Assembly (NCBI GenBank): GCA_003116975.1 | Contig: BGKB01000242.1 | Span: 186,001 to 250,000, forward strand | Origin: Aurantiochytrium sp. KH105 | Lineage: Eukaryota > Sar > Bigyra > Thraustochytrida > Thraustochytriidae | Reading direction: 5' to 3' | Length of the DNA stretch: 64,000 bases | Shown here: positions 57,674-64,000 of the stretch, one piece after another | Numbering within the stretch: position 1 is the first letter of the stretch | How the letters are laid out: the number at the start of each line of letters is the position of its first letter | Notes under the pieces: generated by a model | What the model was told of the DNA's origin: nothing | Databases searched by the model: none | What the model saw: only the letters and a program-made list of their open reading frames with translations | Translations under genes and position numbers: made by a program

Positions 57674-58657
57674 TTAATTCGCTGAAGAAATCTCGCTGGG
57701 CTTTGCCGGTTTTCTGCCAGTGCTTAGTGGGGAAAGCGAGATGATGGGTTTTACTAATCTTCTACCATTTCGCTGTGCCGAGAAAAGAAGTTTCCGAAAC
57801 ATGACGAAGGTGCTGCACGTATTGACAAATTCGTCAGACAAGCCTCCCATCAATTCCATGTAGGGAATGAAGTCTGTGCTGCTCTCGCTGTATGATTCTG
57901 CCCGCGTCGTCCCCGCGAGGACTACCATAAGCATCATTGTGGTAATGATGGGGATCGAGGAGAGAAGAAGGTTCTCTCGAACGAGTTTGTGCAGAACTCT
58001 CGCCTCCTCGGAGTTCTGATCGTTCCTTCCATTCCTGACCTCGCTCGAATGGCGCAACACAGGCCACACAAAGAGAAAAAGTAGAGTGGAGGAAAGAATA
58101 CTATCGCCGATCACCGCCATAATAGGAAGCAATCTGTTTAGATGCACGATACAGAACTCCTCGACATACATGAGCTTGCCCGAAAAGTTTAAGAGCGCAA
58201 GAACAGCAAGTCCCCAAAACAAGTAAATGACGTACCACACGATATTCAGCAGTGTCGCATACCATTCTGGCATGGCATTTTGCACGGATAAGGCGCGTAT
58301 TGCGAGCACTCTGTAGCAAAAGAAGTGCTGCAAAACGTACAGAGTACCGCCAAAGGAACCAACAATGGCGCAGCCTTGCCACCTCCCGTCGAGACTAAGC
58401 AGCGTCAAAGCGTACGCACATGTAACGAGACTCATTATGACCTGGCCTAGCAACTCGCGTAGTGTTCGCCTTGATTTCGCATTGGCTTTCGCTTGTCGCA
58501 CCGCTCGCCACACAACTGCAAGACATACTGCAAATAAAACAGTTAAGACCGCGCTCAGCGTGATGGCGAGTCTGCGGAGCGCGAGCACGTTTGATGGCGC
58601 GTGCACGCCCGTGAAGAAGCGCGACCCCGCCTCTGATCGATCCGCCACGACAGACAT
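57674..58657 (-). CDS. 7TM GPCR-like protein, array copy 3
   Basis: 327 residues. The ATG at 58657 is preferred because it begins the family-wide start (SVVADRSEAGSRFF, compare DFVADRSEAG in copy 4); the frame is open upstream only from a GTG. All seven helices and the WQGCAIVG, FFCYRVLAIRA, YVEEFCIV and VRENLLLSSIPII blocks are kept, including both conserved extracellular Cys. The C-terminal tail is longer than in copies 2 and 4 and is Lys/Arg/Ser-rich, a likely cytoplasmic tail. A perfect TTTGGCCGTTG element lies 44 bp upstream. Confidence 0.78.
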   Translation of the reverse strand: MSVVADRSEAGSRFFTGVHAPSNVLALRRLAITLSAVLTVLFAVCLAVVWRAVRQAKANAKSRRTLRELLGQVIMSLVTCAYALTLLSLDGRWQGCAIVGSFGGTLYVLQHFFCYRVLAIRALSVQNAMPEWYATLLNIVWYVIYLFWGLAVLALLNFSGKLMYVEEFCIVHLNRLLPIMAVIGDSILSSTLLFLFVWPVLRHSSEVRNGRNDQNSEEARVLHKLVRENLLLSSIPIITTMMLMVVLAGTTRAESYSESSTDFIPYMELMGGLSDEFVNTCSTFVMFRKLLFSAQRNGRRLVKPIISLSPLSTGRKPAKPSEISSAN

Positions 58658-59859
58658 TCTGTAATTGGGGGAACAAAATAAATTGAAGTGTAACACAAAA
58701 TTTGGCCGTTGAGGTGCTCACCAACCGTGACTTGAACTTGAACCGTGACTCGATTTGAAGAACTGACTTTCTGCAACAAGGCTAGAAGTCTGTCAGTCGC
58801 CCGTAGTAAGTGGCTAAGATGCGTCGAAAGCACCGTACACATGTTTTGGTTGAGGAAATGTGACCTGCGTCACCCGGACTCGGATCAGGCAAGGACGAAT
58901 AACCTTCCGAGTCGTTCGCACTGTTCTTGTCTTTCCTCCAGCACGGGCCTTGCCGCGTAACCACGAAGCTTTATAAAAAGCGCGATAGCTAATTATAGAG
59001 AAAGCGGCGCAGTGGTACATGGGCGATCCGATTTTCAGCGTCGGAACTGTACGTCCTTTTTTTTGTGCTCGAGTCACGGTCAGAATGGAAAAAGTAGCCC
59101 CTTTGAGTTTACCAGTACTCGCTGGGCGACTCGCTGGGCGACTCGCTGCGTAGGCCGGCCGATGGACGCTTGATGTTACTTGGAGAACTAGAAAAGGCAA
59201 AGGTGCAATGAGGCAGCACTGTCCTCAAAGACAATCTTTATTTTGAACTCTCAAGAGAAAAGGAGAAGATCACGTATGAGCGCTTTTGTAATTCTTATGA
59301 TTTGCAAACTGGTCGGCAGGTAGTCGCTGATGACGAGGTCCGAATTTCTTCGTTTTGTCTTGTTTGTTTTTCTCGCGCAAACGAGCAAAAATAGGACGAG
59401 AAATGAGCAGCTATTTGTTTGTCCCGCCCTCATAAGATTGTACACGTTGCCGCGTTTTCTCATCCGTGCCAGAATATCGTCATTGTGCCATTGCGTCGCG
59501 CAGACCCAACCTCATCTTCCATACTACTTTACCCAACAGCATTCTTCAACTACCGCAGAAACATCGGAGACAATTTCCCCTCACGTCTTCTTCTTCTTCT
59601 TCTGCCTTGAATTGAGGTTGCACAAATTTGCGATTTTCCATTCTGCAAGAACGATTGCAAGCGTACTTTTCCTCCTTCCCAGCTCCTTGCAAAAGAGCTC
59701 TATATCCGACCAAAGCTCAAATTGCTGATTGGCTTCCTTCTTCTCGTGGAAGCGCAGAAAGCAGAAAGAGAAAGAGTCACAGAACACACTCTCAATTTAT
59801 AACAATTCACACAAATCCATAATATTCAGTCAGTTGTCTCTGTGACTCTGCTATCGAGA
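58658..59859. other. Spacer between 7TM copies 3 and 4
   Basis: 1.2 kb, AT-richer, containing the copy 3 upstream element at 58701-58711 and a short repeated GGGCGACTCGCT unit at about 59122-59148. No clear remnant of a fifth paralogue is seen. Confidence 0.5.
58701..58711 (-). promoter_or_regulatory. Shared upstream element, copy 3
   Basis: TTTGGCCGTTG on plus, 44-54 bp before the ATG of 7TM copy 3; coding-strand context CTCAACGGCCA. Confidence 0.55.
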
Positions 59860-60789
59860 TCAACGTTTCATTGGGCCTTTGATGGGTCTCACTATTTTTT
59901 TCCTGGGGTTTTGAGACGAAAAAAGAAGCTTGCGGAACATGACGAAACTGCCAATCGTATTGATAAACTCGTCGCCCAGTCCTCCTAATAAGTCCATGTA
60001 AGGAATGAACTCTGTGCTGCCCTCGCTGTATGCTCTTGCCTGCGTGGTCGCCGCAAGGAGAATCATTAGCATCATTGTGGAAACAATTGGGATCGCGGAG
60101 AGCACAAGGTTCTCTCGTGCGAGCTTGCGCAGCGTTCTCGCCTGATCGGAGGCGTTGTCGCTCTGACCATGACTGACTTCGCTCGACTGGCGTAAAACGG
60201 GCCACACAAAGAGAAAAAGCAGGCTCAAAGACAGAATCCCATCAGCGACCGCCATAAAAATGGGAAGCAGATAGTGTAGACGTACAATGCAAAACTCCTC
60301 CTCATACATGAGTTTACCAGAAAAGGCGATCACTGCGAGGACAAACGCCCCGAAGCACGAGTAGACAGCGTACCACACGGTATTGAGCAGAGTCGCATAC
60401 CAGTCTGGCATGATATCCCTCACAGCCATGGCGCGAACAGCGAGCACTCGATAGCAGAAAAAATGCTGCAAGACGTACAGAGCGGCGCCAAACGACCCGA
60501 CAATGGCGCAACCTTGCCAATTTCCATCGAGACTAAGCAACGCCGAAGCCCATGCGCATGTAGCGAGACTTAATAGAACCTGGCCAAATATCTCGCGCAG
60601 CGTTCGCCTTGCTTTGGCCTTTGCTCGCCGCACTGCTCGCAATACAAATGCAAGACATATTGCAAATAAGATAGTCAGGACCGTGCTCAGCGTGATGGCG
60701 AAGTTCCGGAGCGCGCGCACGGTTTGTGGCGCGCTCAAGCTCGAAAAGAGGCGCGTACCCGCCTCTGATCGATCCGCCACGAAGTCCAT
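59860..60789 (-). CDS. 7TM GPCR-like protein, array copy 4
   Basis: 309 residues from the ATG at 60789. Estimated helices are 27-50, 66-86, 91-116, 128-152, 165-190, 220-245 and 262-285. Loops after helices 1, 3 and 5 are rich in Arg and Lys; those after 2, 4 and 6 are acidic or neutral, as expected for an outside N-terminus. Cys in WQGC (outer end of helix 3) and in EEFC (loop 4-5) can form the GPCR-type disulfide. The family is not identified; class-E (cAMP-type) and other protist receptors are possible comparisons. A TTTGGCCGTTG element is 55 bp upstream. Confidence 0.78.
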   Translation of the reverse strand: MDFVADRSEAGTRLFSSLSAPQTVRALRNFAITLSTVLTILFAICLAFVLRAVRRAKAKARRTLREIFGQVLLSLATCAWASALLSLDGNWQGCAIVGSFGAALYVLQHFFCYRVLAVRAMAVRDIMPDWYATLLNTVWYAVYSCFGAFVLAVIAFSGKLMYEEEFCIVRLHYLLPIFMAVADGILSLSLLFLFVWPVLRQSSEVSHGQSDNASDQARTLRKLARENLVLSAIPIVSTMMLMILLAATTQARAYSEGSTEFIPYMDLLGGLGDEFINTIGSFVMFRKLLFSSQNPRKKIVRPIKGPMKR

Positions 60790-61913
60790 TGCGTTTTAGG
60801 AATGTCGGAGTGCCATTCGCTTTCTTCGCAACCAAGCGACCTTTTTGGCCGTTGTGGCGACTGCAAATTGAGGCTGTGTGAATCGAGTATGCTGAAGGGC
60901 CGAGTGAGAAAAGGGCGAGGCGAAGTGACGCAGCCACAAAGATGGGAAAGGCTAGGCGAGGGGGCGGCTGCGGCTGGCTCATCACCCGCTTCCTTCCACC
61001 TGTCGCACTTTCGCGCGAGCTGCTCCTCAGGCTAGCGAGGAGACCTTTGGTGGCTTATTCCGTGGAGATTGTTGACCTTGCAAAGCGCAGTCCAGCTCGG
61101 AGATAGTAGCGCGTCTCGGGATGCGAGCGTCCTTCGCGGGCGGGCGAGACCTAAGGCCTTGGGCGTTGCCGGTCGTCCGTTGGCCCTAATCTTCGCCGAC
61201 GGCCGGGCCGCGGCCGGGCCTGGACTGGGTTGTTACATTAGGGTTGCCTTTGAGCACCACAGCGACCGCAGAGGCTTCCAAAAAATAGTATGAAACGAAC
61301 CACCTGTTTCGTAAGACTCTACGGCAGCAGCTAGCAAGTTGAAGATCGACAACACCTGGTTGCTTACGTCTGTCGCGTCGCGGCTTGACTTTAAAGATTG
61401 ATCTGGTCATTGTTATGAATCAAGCTGGCAAACAGGCAAGAGCCGTCTTTGTCATCGCATGCATCGAACTAAAAAGAGCTTTTGAAGCGCTTCTTGAAAA
61501 TTTAATGCCACCGTGTGGCAGTTCTTTGCACAAGAGATTTGTGAATGGCGCGGGGGAACTTTAGTGATAGGCCCAGCATGATATCGTTCGTAGTGAAGAT
61601 GACCTGAGCATTTCTCCAGCAGCAAACATGTACTTGTCGTCTGCCATTCGATCGCTGTCCAGCAACCAAACCTTTGCACCAATTGCTTGCCTCAAAGCTA
61701 CGGAGTCAGTCCGATTGCCGTTCCTTCAAAAAGAGAAAAGGGCATTTGCAACTGAAAGAGTCAGACGCGGCAGCCTTTGAGTTTCCCCATTTTATGCCAT
61801 GACTGATACCCAAGCCGCAGTAAATGAAAGACCTGATCAGGGTCCATTACGCGAGCACTGGCCTACCATGCATAACAATCAAAAATCAATTTATGTTCAT
61901 CTCAGGAGGTTGA
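60790..61913. other. Intergenic region between 7TM copy 4 and ROC-COR-TIR
   Basis: 1.1 kb containing the copy 4 upstream element at 60844-60854. GC-rich DNA lies at about 60900-61240, then AT-richer DNA. No gene is seen. Confidence 0.5.
60844..60854 (-). promoter_or_regulatory. Shared upstream element, copy 4
   Basis: TTTGGCCGTTG on plus, 55-65 bp before the ATG of 7TM copy 4; coding-strand context CACAACGGCCA. Confidence 0.55.
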
Positions 61914-64000
61914 TCACATGGCATTGATCCGTGCGATGAGCTCCTCGTAAAAGGCCTCGGCCAAGTATAAGCGACGCTGAAATGGCATGGACTCCGTCTC
62001 GCGAAAGAGGTGCTTGGCAGCATCTGGAGCCGACTTGATGTAACTGGAAAAGGTGTCGAAGCCGACTCGATTGGGATCGCTCTCGTGCACGAGCAAGATC
62101 GGTTTCTCCTCTTGTAGCGCCGTCTCGAGCTCCATGCGCACCGCGCCCTCGAAGACTGTCTTGGAGAGGAAAAGAAGGTAGCACTTTGACGCGCGAATCC
62201 CACGGCGCATGGCGTCCTCTGCCAAATTGCCCTGACTCTCCTGATCAAACCAGACCTTGAGACCTCGATTTTGCAATTTTTCAGCGATGAGATTGCATGT
62301 GTCGCCGGCGTCCACTTGTCGGTGGCTCAAAAAGACATGGTATGTGAGACCTGCAGGCAAATCTCGAAGTGAAGCCTGCTCGATGGTCCCGGTGTCTTTC
62401 TCGTCTTCTTTCAGCGATCCGTCTCTGAAGAATGGCTCAAAATCTGCAACGTTGACAACTTTGGTGCCCACTGACTTGACAAATTCTATGCCAGATGATG
62501 CAAACCCACGCGCAGCTTCATCGTAAGAAACCAGCACGGATGCATTTTTCGGCGACTGAAGAAGGAGCTCCCATGGCAGATCTTGAAAAACTGCGTCACG
62601 GGCGTCTCGAAACATACTCACCAACGTCTTTAGCGTACTTGCTGGCTCTCTGGAGTCGCGCTCTACGCGAATCCAGATCTTGTCCTGGGTCTGCTCAAGC
62701 GCAAAGACGGAGAGACCGAAGTGAACGATGGCCTCGTTTCCCGCCAGCTGAGGTGCACGCGAAATGGCCCCAAAGTTCCCACTGTACTGAGCGCAAAGCG
62801 AGAGCAGGCGCGCAAAGACGCCGTCCGGAAGAAAGAACTCGGAAAAGTCCAGAACGCATGTCAGACCGAGGTCCATGTCTGCGATTTCGGCGTCAAGATC
62901 AGCGTCGGTCGAGTTCTTGAGCAGACTGCTCACCAGATAGAGCGGCTCGCCTTGGCGGCCTTTGGGGAGAGCCTTTACGGGAAAATTCCAGTTTGACAGT
63001 AGCATGACGCCGCGCATGAACTCCACAAGATATTCGACTTCTTCATCGTCCCAGAGGAACCTCAGCAGACTGAGCGTGGCAATGCCGTGTTTGCGCAGCA
63101 CCGCAAAGTCTACTTTGAGACCAGCATTTTGAAGCTCGCGATCGTATCGCATCTGCCTGACATGGATCTTGTCCGCAATCACGCGCGAAAGCTTGTCCAG
63201 AAGCCACTGCGGTTTCAGGATGACCTTGTCGTGCAAGGTGTCTGTTGCGCGGAGATGGACGAGCATGCCAAGCTCGTGGAAAAAGCTCAAGAGCTCGTCG
63301 GTCTGATCACCGGCGTGGTACTTGATCGCGAGTTTTTGCGCCGTATCAAAAGGGACATAATCGCAGTCAAGCTTTAGCAGGTCGTCCAGCACCTTGAGCC
63401 AGCGCAGTGAAATCTTTCGCGAGACGGTCTCGAGCGACGACGCGCTTGCTTCGACAGCAGCTCTCAGCTCTGACGCATGGCCTGGCTCGCGGCTCATGTT
63501 GTCGATGGGGAAGAAGCTCAGGCTTTCTGCAGAGTTTGGAACAATGTTTTCATTTGCGTCAACCGACAGATGTTCGACGAGGATGTCCTCCACGTCGTTG
63601 ACGTCAACTGACACCTGGTCATAGTGCGTGCCCACGAGAATGATGGGTCCAGTTGGTGCATGCAGCTTGACCGAGTTGAGCCAAAAGGAAAGGTACGCCA
63701 CGGCTTGGTCTTGCTTGATGAGGAGTTCCTGCATGTCGAAGACGACCATGAAGACGCCGCCCTCGCGCGTGAGGAAAATGTGGTGCAGCGCGTAAAAGAC
63801 CTCCTGACCCGCATAGTCCCATATCGTAAAGAAGATCTTCTCGCCCGACTTCGTCTGGCCGGCCAATTCCTCGATCTCCGCATATTCGAACCGCTGCGCC
63901 ATCTCGGCCCCGGGCACCAGTTCCACTTGCTCCTCTGCGACGAAGGTCTGTGCCGCAGAAGAACGCCGGCGTCCAAAGACGACATTTGAAATGCCTTGAG
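61914..64000 (-). CDS. ROC-COR-TIR protein, N-terminus beyond the right edge
   Basis: The frame is open from the right edge and stops at 61914, giving about 694 visible residues. The visible start holds the later part of a ROC (Roco GTPase) domain: IWDYAGQEVFY is switch motif G3, and VGTHYDQV is G4. The P-loop would lie outside. A COR domain follows (WLKVLDDLLKL, LGMLVHLR, LKPQWLLDKLSRVI). The middle ends in a linker, then a TIR domain begins near 62350: TYHVFLSHRQVDAG, GLKVWFDQES, GIRASKCYLLFLSK and RMELETALQEEKP. The Glu in the last block matches the catalytic Glu of NAD-cleaving TIRs. Roco proteins are signalling GTPases and TIR domains mediate assembly or NAD hydrolysis. Joining them suggests an immune-like or stress sensor. 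LRR or kinase domains cannot be assessed here. Confidence 0.88.
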   Translation of the reverse strand, partial: QGISNVVFGRRRSSAAQTFVAEEQVELVPGAEMAQRFEYAEIEELAGQTKSGEKIFFTIWDYAGQEVFYALHHIFLTREGGVFMVVFDMQELLIKQDQAVAYLSFWLNSVKLHAPTGPIILVGTHYDQVSVDVNDVEDILVEHLSVDANENIVPNSAESLSFFPIDNMSREPGHASELRAAVEASASSLETVSRKISLRWLKVLDDLLKLDCDYVPFDTAQKLAIKYHAGDQTDELLSFFHELGMLVHLRATDTLHDKVILKPQWLLDKLSRVIADKIHVRQMRYDRELQNAGLKVDFAVLRKHGIATLSLLRFLWDDEEVEYLVEFMRGVMLLSNWNFPVKALPKGRQGEPLYLVSSLLKNSTDADLDAEIADMDLGLTCVLDFSEFFLPDGVFARLLSLCAQYSGNFGAISRAPQLAGNEAIVHFGLSVFALEQTQDKIWIRVERDSREPASTLKTLVSMFRDARDAVFQDLPWELLLQSPKNASVLVSYDEAARGFASSGIEFVKSVGTKVVNVADFEPFFRDGSLKEDEKDTGTIEQASLRDLPAGLTYHVFLSHRQVDAGDTCNLIAEKLQNRGLKVWFDQESQGNLAEDAMRRGIRASKCYLLFLSKTVFEGAVRMELETALQEEKPILLVHESDPNRVGFDTFSSYIKSAPDAAKHLFRETESMPFQRRLYLAEAFYEELIARINAM

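Noticed and set aside
58658..59859. Possible decayed fifth 7TM paralogue in the largest spacer of the array
   Set aside because: No frame in the spacer shows the WQGC, EEFC or RENLVLS blocks.
1..64000. CRISPR arrays, prokaryotic operons, tRNA and rRNA genes
   Set aside because: The only regular arrays are microsatellites and the 11-bp repeat without spacers. No T-loop/anticodon-arm pattern or rRNA-like segment was recognised by eye; a covariance-model scan would be decisive for tRNAs.

Overview
This is nuclear DNA of a eukaryotic microbe. The genes carry GT-AG introns (four are supported here). They encode typically eukaryotic proteins: a calcium-regulated mitochondrial carrier, Trm13 and ADAT1 tRNA enzymes, an R1R2R3-type Myb, an ankyrin-BTB-BTB protein, a ceramide desaturase and a ROC-COR-TIR protein. 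Genes are mostly intron-free, the DNA is GC-rich with many simple repeats, and lipid enzymes are common. This suggests a heterotrophic stramenopile such as a thraustochytrid. That assignment is inference from general character; nothing in the window proves it.

Layout, left to right. An amidase C-terminus runs in from the left edge. Then come a patatin-type (SDP1/TGL-like) lipase on minus, an internally duplicated multi-pass membrane protein on plus, a two-exon SGNH hydrolase on minus, a large coiled-coil EF-hand protein on plus, a compact lipin homologue with a degenerate active site on minus, a three-exon EF-hand mitochondrial carrier on plus, an armadillo-like protein on plus, an NAD(P)-dependent reductase on minus, an SLC25-like protein with an apparent signal peptide on plus, and a Cys/His-motif protein on minus. 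A repeat-rich stretch of about 5.4 kb without recognisable genes follows. Next are ADAT1 (minus), a SulP-STAS-cNMP-like transporter (plus), purine nucleoside phosphorylase (minus), TRM13 (plus), sphingolipid desaturase (plus), a poly-Q four-repeat Myb protein (plus), ABTB1 (minus) and a small tetra-spanning protein (plus). The right end holds four tandem paralogous seven-helix proteins with GPCR-like topology (all minus), then a ROC-COR-TIR protein cut by the right edge (minus).

Architecture. Up to about 54 kb most genes alternate in strand. Every convergent gap is short (about 280-720 bp). Every divergent gap is long (about 850-1900 bp), GC-rich and loaded with pentanucleotide or tetranucleotide repeats, so these look like shared promoter and leader regions. 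The GC-rich leaders create many long but spurious open frames.

Functional themes. Lipid metabolism: lipase, amidase, lipin-like protein, ceramide desaturase and possibly an Erg28-like protein. tRNA modification: ADAT1 and TRM13. Signalling: the 7TM array, ROC-COR-TIR, ABTB1 and Myb. The four 7TM genes share a TTTGGCCGTTG-type element 45-65 bp before their start codons. Its complement contains AACGG, the core recognised by Myb R2R3 domains. Best candidates for something new: the 7TM array with its shared element, the ROC-COR-TIR protein, the lipin with a lost DxDxT motif, and an 11-bp helically phased repeat between ADAT1 and the SulP gene.
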